Source: Streptococcus loxodontisalivarius
Lineage (GTDB): Bacteria; Bacillota; Bacilli; Lactobacillales; Streptococcaceae
NCBI RefSeq assembly: GCF_016908645.1
Contig: NZ_JAFBEH010000020.1
Coordinates: forward strand, 1 to 38,970
DNA: 38,970 nucleotides
Reading direction: 5' to 3'
Made by a program: the position numbers and the translations under genes. Below are positions 1-6,717 of the stretch, piece after piece; position 1 is the stretch's first letter; each line of letters opens with the position of its first letter. Under the pieces are notes generated by a model. It worked only from the letters and a program-made list of their open reading frames with translations. It had not been told where the DNA came from and did no database searches.

Positions 1-98
1 GTGAGCTGTGAGCTGTGAGCTGTGAGCTGTGAGCTGTGAGCTGTGAGCTGTGAGCTGTGAGCTGTGAGCTGTGAGCTGTGAGCTGTGAGCTGTGATCT
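1..98. repeat. Heptanucleotide tandem repeat (GTGAGCT)n at window edge
   Basis: Thirteen perfect head-to-tail copies of GTGAGCT fill 1-91, followed by one variant copy (GTGATCT, 92-98) and a partial GTGAT. The tract starts at the first base of the window, so its true copy number is unknown. All three plus frames contain TGA stops. All three minus frames are open and encode the same heptapeptide SSQLTAH in different register. A 7-bp unit changes the reading frame with every gain or loss, which is the usual design of slipped-strand phase variation. It may equally be an intergenic VNTR or a point where an assembly broke. Confidence 0.97.
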
Positions 99-112
99 GT
101 GATTGCGTTCAT
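1..112 (-). CDS. Possible start of a phase-variable ORF reading into the 7-bp repeat (partial)
   Basis: An ATG at 112-110 on the minus strand opens a frame reading M-N-A-I-T-D-H, then repeats of S-S-Q-L-T-A-H until the window edge, with no stop. An AAGGA Shine-Dalgarno-like sequence lies 10 nt upstream (127-123). An extended -10 (TGATATAAT) with a 17-bp-spaced TTTTCA lies at 146-174. The expression signals are therefore credible, but the body of the gene is outside the window and the product is unknown. The expected behaviour is on/off switching, since one unit gained or lost moves translation to a different frame after the repeat. The alternative is a fortuitous open frame in a non-coding VNTR. 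Confidence 0.35.
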   Translation of the reverse strand, partial: MNAITDHSSQLTAHSSQLTAHSSQLTAHSSQLTAHSS

Positions 113-145
113 ACAAATCAATTCCTTTGCTATTTTTATAATACC

Positions 146-174
146 ATTATATCACAAAATACTAGTCTTGAAAA
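146..174 (-). promoter_or_regulatory. Extended -10 promoter firing into the heptamer repeat
   Basis: On the minus strand TTTTCA (174-169, 4/6 to the -35 consensus) is separated by exactly 17 bp from TATAAT (151-146), preceded by TGA (extended -10). Transcription would begin near 139 and enter the possible ORF at 112. It is divergent to the transposase promoter at 203-230. Confidence 0.5.
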
Positions 175-202
175 CAATTATATCCATTATTACACTATAA
201 TA

Positions 203-230
203 TTGATTTTTGTATTATTTGTGGTATAAT
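203..230 (+). promoter_or_regulatory. Promoter of the IS1595-like operon
   Basis: TTGATT (203-208) and a perfect TATAAT (225-230) are separated by 16 bp. The Shine-Dalgarno AAGGAG follows at 246-251, just before the ATG at 259. It likely drives the whole four-gene operon to the terminator at 2464-2501. Confidence 0.7.
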
Positions 231-258
231 AATTTTAGAATAAAGAAGGAGTAAAGAG

Positions 259-1173
259 ATGCTAGGTGAGTTTAAATCATTGTATGATTTGATGAATGCT
301 TTTCCAAATGATTATTACTGTGAACAATATTTAGAAAAAATTCGCTGGAATGGCTATGTAGTCAGTCCTTTTGATGAAACATCTAAAGTCTATAAATGCA
401 AGAATGGTAAATATAGATGTAAAAACACTGGTAAATACTTTAATATTCGGACTGGTACAATGTTTGATAATACTAAGGTCTCCCTTCAAAAATGGTTTAT
501 AGCTATCTGGCTAATGACATCTCATAAAAAGGGCGTCTCCTCTCTGCAACTATCAAAAGACATCCACGTTACACAAAAAACCGCTTGGTTTATGCTAGAG
601 CGTATTCGTAGATGTTTCGGTTCAGAAAATAATAATGAGTTAGATGGAACTGTAGAGGTGGATGAAACCTATATTGGAGGAAAAAATAAGAATCGCCATA
701 ACTCCAAAAAAGTTAAAAATGCCCAAGGTCGCTCCCTAAAAGATAAAATCCCAGTTGTTGGGATGGTTGCACGAGAAGGAAAATTGAATGCTCATAAAGT
801 AGCCGATACAGGCACAAAAACTTTAACAGAGCAGATTGTAAAATTTGTGAAAGACACTGCTCAACTTTACACTGATGAATGGTTAGGTTATAATAAAGTT
901 GCGAAAATGTACGACCATGCTTTTGTAAATCATGGTGCTCGTGAATATGTTATTGAGGATGTCTATACAAATACGATTGAAGGTTTTTGGGCAGGTCTCA
1001 AACGTGGTGTACTAGGAATCTACCACTCTTGGTCTAAAAAACATCTACAAGATTATGTAGATGAGTTTGTCTTTCGTTATAATACCCGAAGCATGGCTGA
1101 TAACGACCGCTTCAATCTCCTATTGGCATCTTCAGAAGTTCGTACAACATACAAGGAGTTAGTCCATGGATAA
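259..1173 (+). CDS. IS1595-family DDE transposase (304 aa)
   Basis: Cut-and-paste transposase of the IS1595/ISXO2-like family. Full length for the family. The N-terminal 30 residues resemble the family start (CEQYLEKIRW). A shortened zinc-ribbon-like segment follows (C47, C54), in which the usual first CxxC is replaced by SPFD. A helix-turn-helix-like stretch lies around 90-115. The catalytic core shows VDETYIGG (D135), YTDEWLGY (D206) and NTIEGFWAGLKRG (N238, E241). Its stop overlaps the next start by 8 bp (ATGGATAA), so the downstream genes look translationally coupled. I could not identify terminal inverted repeats or a target duplication, so the ends of the element, and whether it is still mobile, are unresolved. 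The missing CxxC may be a clade trait rather than damage. Confidence 0.88.
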   Translation: MLGEFKSLYDLMNAFPNDYYCEQYLEKIRWNGYVVSPFDETSKVYKCKNGKYRCKNTGKYFNIRTGTMFDNTKVSLQKWFIAIWLMTSHKKGVSSLQLSKDIHVTQKTAWFMLERIRRCFGSENNNELDGTVEVDETYIGGKNKNRHNSKKVKNAQGRSLKDKIPVVGMVAREGKLNAHKVADTGTKTLTEQIVKFVKDTAQLYTDEWLGYNKVAKMYDHAFVNHGAREYVIEDVYTNTIEGFWAGLKRGVLGIYHSWSKKHLQDYVDEFVFRYNTRSMADNDRFNLLLASSEVRTTYKELVHG

Positions 1174-1600
1174 ACTACATGCAGAAATGGAGCGAACAGT
1201 TTCTAAAACAATTGATAATAAACTAGTAGATTATCAAATTTCTCTCTCTGATAATTTTTACACCAAATATCTTAGTTACTATGACTGCCCTTACACTCAG
1301 GAAGTAATTAAATCACACCGAAAATTTTTCCAAGACCTATCCTATTATGCGATTTATCAAAAACTTGGAGAAGTCACAAAAATTAGCATACAAGCTCGAC
1401 TTTCTGAGTTAGATACTTTAGTAGATATTTCAGACAATAAAGATGAATTTGATACTTTCTTTTACAAAAAGTTTCAGTTTAAACTACCTGAGATTCCATT
1501 TGAGGAAGAAAAGCTAGAACTTTCCAGTTTTGATTTAAAATTGCAACAGACTCTAAATTATAATCCTAAAGAAGATGAGGGGCTGAGAAAAAGAAGATAA
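1166..1600 (+). CDS. Hypothetical passenger protein of the IS1595-like operon (144 aa)
   Basis: I do not recognise a family. The protein is charged, with no signal peptide or membrane segment. It looks mostly helical and rich in Tyr and Phe in the first half (YLSYYDCPY, LSYYAIYQKLG), with an acidic stretch near 110-118 and a basic end (LRKRR). It starts inside the transposase stop codon (ATG at 1166, with AAGGAG upstream) and ends 12 bp before the next gene, so it belongs to the same transcript. Its job is unknown. Position suggests a passenger or accessory protein of the element, possibly a partner of the nucleotidyltransferase two genes on. Confidence 0.72.
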   Translation: MDKLHAEMERTVSKTIDNKLVDYQISLSDNFYTKYLSYYDCPYTQEVIKSHRKFFQDLSYYAIYQKLGEVTKISIQARLSELDTLVDISDNKDEFDTFFYKKFQFKLPEIPFEEEKLELSSFDLKLQQTLNYNPKEDEGLRKRR

Positions 1601-1612
1601 GGAAGGTGCAAG

Positions 1613-1897
1613 ATGGATTGGTATGACTACATGATAGAGGCATCAGAGCAATCACGGTTTAATGCTAGTCACTGGTTTCGCTATCTGCGAAAAGTTATTT
1701 TTGAAGACCATTCTTATTTGACGGAAGAAGATGTCGAAAAGTTATTAGCTTCTAAAGAACTAACAGATTTTCAAAAGGTCAGTTTGAAATATGCTATTCA
1801 AGAACACACATCAACTCATGAATATGTGGTTTCGTTAAATAAGCCTGCCAAATTAACCAATGTACAAAAAATGATGGAGAAATACAGACATGGATAA
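1613..1897 (+). CDS. Hypothetical small passenger protein (94 aa)
   Basis: Small soluble protein of unknown family, predicted helical and charged, beginning MDWYDYMIEASEQS and ending in a basic KMMEKYRHG. A GGAAGG Shine-Dalgarno lies just upstream (1601-1606). Its last 8 bp overlap the start of the nucleotidyltransferase gene with the same ATGGATAA junction used between the transposase and the 144-aa gene. That indicates translational coupling, and a possible stoichiometric partner (for example an antitoxin) for the next product. The antitoxin idea is inference from layout only. Confidence 0.7.
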   Translation: MDWYDYMIEASEQSRFNASHWFRYLRKVIFEDHSYLTEEDVEKLLASKELTDFQKVSLKYAIQEHTSTHEYVVSLNKPAKLTNVQKMMEKYRHG

Positions 1898-2447
1898 AAT
1901 GAAACCTGTTTTTGAAGCCTTGAACCAAGAGTTATCTCAAGCCAATCTTCATTTAAACATCATTTGTGTTGGTGGTTATGTCTTAGAGTACCATGGTTTG
2001 CGAGCTACACAAGATGTAGATGCTTTTTATGAAGAAAGTCAGAAAATCAACGAAATTATTGCTCGTGTGGGGAAACGCTTTAATTTGAACACTGACGAAG
2101 AACTATGGCTCAATAATAATGTGGCAAACATGAACAGACAGCCACCATTACATTTGTGCGAGACCCTATATTCATTCAAAAACTTAACTGTTTTAGTTGC
2201 TCCAATTGAATACGTATTGGGTATGAAGATGGTTAGCACAAGAGAGCAGGATTTGAAAGATATTGGAGCAATCATCAAATATAAACATTTCCATTCGCCA
2301 TTTAATACCTTTGACGGCTTGAAAGAAATGGGATTTGACAGCATTGACTTTTCTGTTCTCCTAGAAGGTTTCAGTTATGCCTATGGTCTGGACTGGTTAG
2401 AAGAATTTTTCGAGGAAAATCAAGATAAACTGAGAAGATATTATTGA
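1890..2447 (+). CDS. Nucleotidyltransferase-fold protein, DUF6036-like (185 aa)
   Basis: The N-terminal half carries a minimal nucleotidyltransferase signature: CVGGYVLEYHG (residues about 26-36), followed by TQDVDAFYEE (about 40-49), matching hGG...DxD. A later segment APIEYVLGMKMVSTREQDLKDI resembles the second conserved block of DUF6036/AbiEii-type proteins, where a Lys and an Asp follow a leucine-rich helix. Such proteins are often toxins or accessory enzymes in toxin-antitoxin, abortive-infection or mobile-element contexts. Here it is the last gene of the transposase operon, overlapping the previous gene by 8 bp and followed by a strong terminator. Substrate unknown; it could be a defence or addiction passenger. 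Confidence 0.75.
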   Translation: MDKMKPVFEALNQELSQANLHLNIICVGGYVLEYHGLRATQDVDAFYEESQKINEIIARVGKRFNLNTDEELWLNNNVANMNRQPPLHLCETLYSFKNLTVLVAPIEYVLGMKMVSTREQDLKDIGAIIKYKHFHSPFNTFDGLKEMGFDSIDFSVLLEGFSYAYGLDWLEEFFEENQDKLRRYY

Positions 2448-2463
2448 TATTTCTATCAAATTT

Positions 2464-2501
2464 AAAAAAGACGATTTCCTAGCTTGGAAGTCGCCTTTTT
2501 T
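2464..2501 (+). terminator. Intrinsic terminator of the IS1595-like operon
   Basis: A 16-bp stem (2464-2479 with 2486-2501, 14 of 16 paired) with a 6-nt loop ends in a run of T. It ends the four-gene operon 17 bp after the last stop. Confidence 0.88.
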
Positions 2502-2805
2502 GTATATTCTCAGGAGCACTACATATTGTGTCTGGTGTAAACAGATATATAGTTCCCTAAATTTTTACTTTCCGTCTCGAAATGCAAGTCTAGGTCTGAG
2601 ATTTCCTTGGGTATTTCATTCTAAAGAAAATTGGAAAGTATCACAGCAATATTTTTATTCCCTAATCATTATTAGTAATATCGTCATTTTGTTACTATAC
2701 GCCTTAGGAGTTGACTCAAAAAACTTGTTAAACGGATTAAGTCTATTATCACTCCTGACGTCAGCAATAATTACCTTTATATACTGTATGTTTATCAATA
2801 AGTAG
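2500..2805 (+). pseudogene. Truncated SdpI-family membrane protein remnant
   Basis: From about 2560 the frame reads SRNASLGLRFPWVF...ENWKVSQQYF followed by two hydrophobic segments (IIISNIVILLLYALG and LLSLLTSAIITFIYCMF). This is the C-terminal half of SdpI-type proteins, which give immunity to the SdpC killing factor in Bacillus: a conserved N..iGiR.PW motif, then a Trp-containing helix and membrane spans. The expected N-terminal membrane spans are missing. The frame only opens from a TTG inside the upstream terminator, without a Shine-Dalgarno. The simplest reading is that the left part was lost when the IS1595-like unit, or a deletion, reached this gene, placing the right boundary of the accessory block at about 2501-2560. 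A functional short protein is less likely. Confidence 0.6.
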
Positions 2806-2818
2806 TCTAAAGAACAAT

Positions 2819-2867
2819 AAAAAGCGAATAAGATTGAATCCTAAAAAAACAATCTTGTTCGCTTTTT
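2819..2867. terminator. Bidirectional intrinsic terminator
   Basis: A perfect 18-bp stem (2819-2836 with 2850-2867) is flanked by A-run and T-run, so it can terminate both the plus-strand remnant and the minus-strand azlCD transcript. A weaker inverted repeat (2888-2911) lies between it and azlD. Confidence 0.9.
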
Positions 2868-2921
2868 CGTATCTACAATTTTAACTTGGATAATTCTCAC
2901 AAAAATTATCCATGATTTTCT

Positions 2922-3245
2922 TTAAAAAACAAAGCGTAAGCCCGCCATGACAAGGACTCCTGTCACAACTGCAAGAAGGATATTCTTAGTTCTTGATGCC
3001 ACTAAAAGCGTTGGAAAGATAGCTAGCAATTCTAACCATTTTACCGTCGGAAGACTACCTGTCTTCTCCTCTAAGACGCTTGATAGCGTTAGCGCAAAGA
3101 TAATGGTCACTGGCAAATAGTTCAAAAAGCGCAGGACAATATCTGGTAGCCCCTTGTATTTGGTCAAGATGAAGGGAGCGATACGTGGCAACCAAGTCAC
3201 CACAGCACCAAGTATGATAGCTAAATAAATCAGATTACTTGTCAT
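2922..3245 (-). CDS. azlD: AzlD-family branched-chain amino acid export subunit (107 aa)
   Basis: Small membrane protein with about four hydrophobic segments (LIYLAIILGAVVTWLPRI, VTIIFALTLSSVL, LLAIFPTLLVAS, ILLAVVTGVLVMAGL), typical length for AzlD. AzlD partners AzlC in export of branched-chain amino acids, shown for azaleucine resistance in Bacillus. Its start lies inside the azlC end (11-bp overlap), so the two are translationally coupled and probably form one complex in the cytoplasmic membrane. No separate promoter is visible. Confidence 0.9.
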   Translation of the reverse strand: MTSNLIYLAIILGAVVTWLPRIAPFILTKYKGLPDIVLRFLNYLPVTIIFALTLSSVLEEKTGSLPTVKWLELLAIFPTLLVASRTKNILLAVVTGVLVMAGLRFVF

Positions 3246-3933
3246 CTAAAAGCATCCCCACAAAACAACCAATCAAGGTTGACAACAAGACAGCTGCCGA
3301 CTCTGAAACCACAAAGGTCAAAAGGACATAGGCAATCGTCACTGCAAGCAAAATCCAGAAAATCTTCTTCTTGGCAACCACCTGCACCATTGCAGAAATT
3401 TGTGAATCAAAGATAGACACAAACATGGCAACCAGAGCAAAATCCAAACCGAAAACCTCAGGATCTGGAATATATGCTCCCAGAATCGTCGCAAAGTAAA
3501 CAGATAAAATCCAAGTGACATAACCTGTCAGATTATTACCGTGCATCCATGCCGGACTGATAGTCTTATTATGGACGTACTCATTGAGCATGACACCGTA
3601 GCTTTCATCAGTAATCAAACTACCGATACCAATCCCATTCCAAAGACTGACCTTAGGAAAGACAGTCGTTGCATGCAAACTCATGAGAAAATTCCTCAAA
3701 TTTACCAAAAAAACTGTCAGAACTAAGGTTGGAAGACCTGCACCAGCAACCACCAAGGCGCAGAAGGCAAATTGGGCAGAGCCTCCATAGATAAGGGCAC
3801 TCATTAGTCCCATCTGTAAGGGAGTCAAGCCAGCACTAGCACCAACCACACCACAGGCAATCCCGATTGAGACATAGCCGAAGGCCGTCGGAAGCGAGGC
3901 TTTAACCCCATCCCTAAAGGTATTTTTTTCCAT
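3235..3933 (-). CDS. azlC: AzlC-family branched-chain amino acid permease subunit (232 aa)
   Basis: Membrane protein with the AzlC signature near the N-terminus (RDGVKASLPTAFGYVSIGIACG) and about seven to eight hydrophobic segments. It works with AzlD in amino acid export. I place the start at the ATG at 3933 (MEKNTFRDG). The frame extends upstream only to a TTG at 3996 that lies inside a terminator hairpin, and the extra 21 residues are not family-like. A weak AGGAA lies about 11 bp before the ATG. The gene lies 89 bp after tsaD with the hairpin between, so expression may depend on partial read-through. Confidence 0.9.
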   Translation of the reverse strand: MEKNTFRDGVKASLPTAFGYVSIGIACGVVGASAGLTPLQMGLMSALIYGGSAQFAFCALVVAGAGLPTLVLTVFLVNLRNFLMSLHATTVFPKVSLWNGIGIGSLITDESYGVMLNEYVHNKTISPAWMHGNNLTGYVTWILSVYFATILGAYIPDPEVFGLDFALVAMFVSIFDSQISAMVQVVAKKKIFWILLAVTIAYVLLTFVVSESAAVLLSTLIGCFVGMLLDDK

Positions 3934-3960
3934 TTCTCTTATATTCCTATCTAAAATCAG

Positions 3961-3996
3961 GAAAATAAAAATTGCTATAAGCCTATATGATAGCAA
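3961..3996 (-). terminator. Terminator between tsaD and azlC
   Basis: A 7-bp stem (3996-3990 with 3978-3972 on the minus strand, TTGCTAT/ATAGCAA) is followed by TTTTTATTTT. It sits after the tsaD stop and only about 40 bp before the azlC ATG, so it likely limits read-through into azlCD. Confidence 0.65.
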
Positions 3997-4022
3997 CTTC
4001 TATTGGTGTCTATAAGTAAAGC

Positions 4023-5036
4023 TTAATTGTCAAAGACATCGAAAGCTAGACTTGGTTTAGCATTGAGCGATAGGTCAGCAAAGTGCTCCTTATCACGTTC
4101 AACAGCGGCAGCAAGAGCAATCATACCCGCATTGTCACCACAGAGACGAAGTGGAGGAATAATAAGATCAACATCTGTCAATTCCTCAGCAAGACGCTCA
4201 CGCAAGCCCTGATTAGCAGCAACACCGCCAGCAACGACCAAAGTTTCAACAGGGTATTTTTCCAAGGCCTTCTTAGTCTTAGCCAAGAGAATATCAAGCA
4301 CTGCAGCTTGGAAAGAAGCACAGAGGTCTTCTAAAACAAGCTCCTCACCTTTTTGCTCTGCATTATGGTGCAAATTGATAAAGGCTGATTTGAGTCCTGA
4401 GAATGAAAATTCCAGATTGTCTTCCTTAATCATGGCACGAGGAAAATCGTAAACATCCTGACCCTTGTGGGCAAGCTCGTCAATCTCACGACCAGCAGGA
4501 TAGGTCAAGCCCATAACACGACCAACCTTATCATAGGCTTCACCAACAGCATCATCACGTGTCTCACCAACGATATGATAATTGCCTGGTTCGGTCACAT
4601 AGACCAGCTCTGTGTGTCCACCAGACACCAAAAGAGCCATAAGAGGATAGGTCAATTCCTTAACCTCACGCGCAGCCATCAAGTGACCCGCCATGTGATT
4701 AACAGGAATCAAAGGCAAACCGTGTGCCCAAGCAAAAGCCTTAGCGGCAGCCATTCCCACCAACAGCGCCCCAACAAGACCAGGACCGTAGGTAACAGCC
4801 ACAGCCTCTAGCTGGTCTGCCTCAATCCCTGCCTCACGCAGAGCATCTTCAATACAAGTCGTAATCACCTCGACATGGTGACGACTAGCAACCTCTGGAA
4901 CCACACCGCCAAAACGCTTGTGACTCTCCACCTGACTAGCAATGATATTACTCAAAAGCTCAGTCTCATTCTTCAAAACAGCAACACTTGTCTCATCACA
5001 TGAAGACTCAATTGCCAATAAATATCTATCTGCCAT
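4023..5036 (-). CDS. tsaD: tRNA N6-threonylcarbamoyladenosine transferase TsaD (337 aa)
   Basis: Transfers the threonylcarbamoyl group from TC-AMP to A37 of ANN-reading tRNAs, in a complex with TsaB and TsaE. The N-terminal [14 protein letters not shown], the metal-binding HMAGHL (about residues 110-115) and the ASKHA-fold nucleotide signature LVSGGHTEL are all present. [13 protein letters not shown] lies near 270. Length is normal. It is the last gene of tsaB-rimI-tsaD, 9 bp after rimI. The co-location of TsaB and TsaD supports the pathway assignment. Confidence 0.97.
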   Translation of the reverse strand: MADRYLLAIESSCDETSVAVLKNETELLSNIIASQVESHKRFGGVVPEVASRHHVEVITTCIEDALREAGIEADQLEAVAVTYGPGLVGALLVGMAAAKAFAWAHGLPLIPVNHMAGHLMAAREVKELTYPLMALLVSGGHTELVYVTEPGNYHIVGETRDDAVGEAYDKVGRVMGLTYPAGREIDELAHKGQDVYDFPRAMIKEDNLEFSFSGLKSAFINLHHNAEQKGEELVLEDLCASFQAAVLDILLAKTKKALEKYPVETLVVAGGVAANQGLRERLAEELTDVDLIIPPLRLCGDNAGMIALAAAVERDKEHFADLSLNAKPSLAFDVFDN

Positions 5037-5045
5037 ATCCTATTC

Positions 5046-5462
5046 TCATTCCTTCTGTCGCTGCATAATAAGAGCATCTTCTGTCGGCTCATGATAGTAA
5101 TTTTTTCTTCTACCGATAGTCGTAAAACCGTACTTTTGATAAAGAGCTTGCGCTGCCTTGTTAGAAGCCCTCACCTCTAGAAAAATTGATTCACTTCTCT
5201 CAGCCAAAAACTGCATGAGCTTTCCTGCATAGCCTTGTCCCTGATGACTTTTTAAAACAGCGATATTCGTAATCTCAAGCTCCCCAACCAAATTTTGAAT
5301 GGCTAGAAAACCGACAATCTGACCAGAACCATCCTGAACAAAAAAATAATCGGTATGATCTTGTTCTAAATCAGTCGCAATCTGTTCCAAACTCCAAGGA
5401 GACTTGTCATAGACATCCTGCAAGATGGCAAAGACAGCTCCTGCATAGTCATCTCTAGGCAT
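5046..5462 (-). CDS. rimI: Ribosomal protein N-acetyltransferase RimI (138 aa)
   Basis: GNAT-fold acetyltransferase. The acetyl-CoA loop is visible as SHQGQGYAGKLMQ (around residues 77-89), and the C-terminal ASNKAAQALYQKYGFTTIGRRKNYY is characteristic of RimI, which acetylates the N-terminus of ribosomal protein S18. Streptococci usually carry rimI between tsaB and tsaD, as here. It begins 2 bp after the tsaB stop and ends 9 bp before tsaD. The substrate in this organism is inferred from family and context; a general GNAT role cannot be excluded. Confidence 0.9.
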   Translation of the reverse strand: MPRDDYAGAVFAILQDVYDKSPWSLEQIATDLEQDHTDYFFVQDGSGQIVGFLAIQNLVGELEITNIAVLKSHQGQGYAGKLMQFLAERSESIFLEVRASNKAAQALYQKYGFTTIGRRKNYYHEPTEDALIMQRQKE

Positions 5463-5464
5463 AC

Positions 5465-6151
5465 TTAAACCCTCTTAATATAGTCTGCTTGACCTGTTGC
5501 CTCATTGTTTTTGAGCCAATTTTCCTCAGCCTCAACCCTCTTAAGATAGTTAGGTAAAAAGGCATCAACATCCTCGGCATCCTTATTACGACCGAGTTCC
5601 ACCAATAATTTAGCCGATGGCAAGGTCTCCTGAATGAGAGCATGGGGCATTACTTCTTCAATCTGTTGTGTGAAGCTGGCAACCTCTCCAACAAAGATGA
5701 CCTTCTCACGTCCTTTAACTTCTTCTAAGACTGACTCAAAACTAGCATGACGGTCTGGGCTAATGCTCTGCCCATTTTCATAAAAGCCAACATAAACGTT
5801 ATTACGGCGAGCATCCATGACAGGGACAACCAGTCCATCAAAAGCCACATCTGTCAAAGCTGCAAGACTAGACACACCCACCAAGTCAATCTTAAGGGCA
5901 TAAGCCAAGGTCTTAGCTGTCGCCACTGCCACACGCAGACCTGTATAAGAACCAGGACCCTGGGCAACCACAATACGATCCAAATCCTTAGGTGTCAAAT
6001 CGCAGGTCGCAACCAGATAGTCAATGCTAGGCATGAGAGAAATACTGTGGTTCTTCTTAACATTAATGGTAATCTCCCCAAGCAAGGTCTCATCTGCAAA
6101 AAGAGCGACAGACAGAGCTTTACTTGAAGTATCAAAGGCTAAAATATTCAT
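5465..6151 (-). CDS. tsaB: t6A dimerization partner TsaB (228 aa)
   Basis: Inactive TsaD paralogue that dimerises with TsaD to form the t6A-transfer complex. The N-terminus MNILAFDTSSKALSVALF and the GPGSYTGLRVAVATAKTLA motif (about residues 65-82) are diagnostic. It is the first gene of the tsaB-rimI-tsaD operon, with an extended -10 promoter 36 bp upstream. The start ATG is at 6151. Confidence 0.95.
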   Translation of the reverse strand: MNILAFDTSSKALSVALFADETLLGEITINVKKNHSISLMPSIDYLVATCDLTPKDLDRIVVAQGPGSYTGLRVAVATAKTLAYALKIDLVGVSSLAALTDVAFDGLVVPVMDARRNNVYVGFYENGQSISPDRHASFESVLEEVKGREKVIFVGEVASFTQQIEEVMPHALIQETLPSAKLLVELGRNKDAEDVDAFLPNYLKRVEAEENWLKNNEATGQADYIKRV

Positions 6152-6186
6152 CGTGACCTTTCCTTTATCCGAATTTTGTCTTACCT

Positions 6187-6192
6187 ATTATA
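6187..6192 (-). promoter_or_regulatory. Extended -10 promoter of tsaB-rimI-tsaD
   Basis: TGCTATAAT on the minus strand (TATAAT at 6192-6187) gives an extended -10. No good -35 is visible. It is divergent to the rpoY promoter at 6261-6269. Confidence 0.6.
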
Positions 6193-6260
6193 GCATAAAA
6201 CCTTAAGAGCGAACATTCCATAAGTTTTTCTAGCATTTCCTTTTCCAAAGCGCCACAATA

Positions 6261-6269
6261 TGGTATAAT
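6261..6269 (+). promoter_or_regulatory. Extended -10 promoter of rpoY-rnjA
   Basis: TGGTATAAT provides an extended -10 with a poor -35 (TTTTCC at 17 bp). The predicted start near 6276 leaves an approximately 157-nt leader before rpoY, which contains the hairpin at 6330-6370. Confidence 0.6.
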
Positions 6270-6329
6270 TTTAGTAATTGTAAACGAATCAAGGCTAAGG
6301 CCACTACTCTTAAAAATTTCATATTTTCT

Positions 6330-6370
6330 AGTTAAAAATAGCTGTGCTAGCTATCTTTTTAACTGTTTTT
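6330..6370 (+). promoter_or_regulatory. Terminator-like hairpin in the rpoY-rnjA leader
   Basis: The stem 6330-6343 pairs with 6349-6364 (one bulge) around a 5-nt loop and is followed directly by GTTTTTTG. This is an intrinsic-terminator shape inside a 5' leader, upstream of the rpoY start at 6433, so attenuation of rpoY-rnjA is plausible. GGCTAA (near 6293) could pair with TTAGCC (near 6382) as a competing structure. Confidence 0.55.
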
Positions 6371-6432
6371 TGATGATTTGGATTAGCCATGATCATATCT
6401 CGAAGAGAATCTTCATATCAGAAAGGAACAAC

Positions 6433-6663
6433 ATGATTTATAAAGTTTTCTACCAAGAAACAAAAGCACGTAACCCACGCCGCGAACAAACTAAAGCCCT
6501 CTACCTAGACATCGACGCTAGTGAAGAATTGGAAGGCCGTATCAAAGCACGTAAACTCGTGGAAGAAAAGACAGCCTACAATATCGAATTTATCGAACTC
6601 CTCTCAGACAAACACCTCGAATACGAAAAAGAAACTGGTGCCTTTGAACTAACTGAACTCTAA
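6433..6663 (+). CDS. rpoY: RNA polymerase epsilon subunit RpoY (76 aa)
   Basis: Small acidic auxiliary subunit of Gram-positive RNA polymerase (YkzG/DUF1447). I take the ATG at 6433 ([20 protein letters not shown]) because AAAGGA lies 8 bp upstream and the family begins with this strand; an in-frame ATG at 6370 lies inside the leader. The segment [24 protein letters not shown] is typical. It sits 54 bp upstream of rnjA, the conserved Firmicute arrangement. Confidence 0.95.
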   Translation: MIYKVFYQETKARNPRREQTKALYLDIDASEELEGRIKARKLVEEKTAYNIEFIELLSDKHLEYEKETGAFELTEL

Positions 6664-6717
6664 GATTAGAACACAGACTACGGACTGTGCATCATTTTGA
6701 AAGGACCAGAAACTTTT

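Noticed and set aside
1..98. CRISPR array
   Set aside because: The unit is 7 bp with no spacers; it is a simple tandem repeat.
100..2560. Terminal inverted repeats and target duplication of the IS1595-like element
   Set aside because: I looked on both sides of the operon but found no convincing matching ends, so no element boundaries are claimed.
6370..6432. N-terminal extension of RpoY from the ATG at 6370
   Set aside because: It lies in the leader after the hairpin, lacks a ribosome site, and is not part of the family; the ATG at 6433 has AAAGGA.
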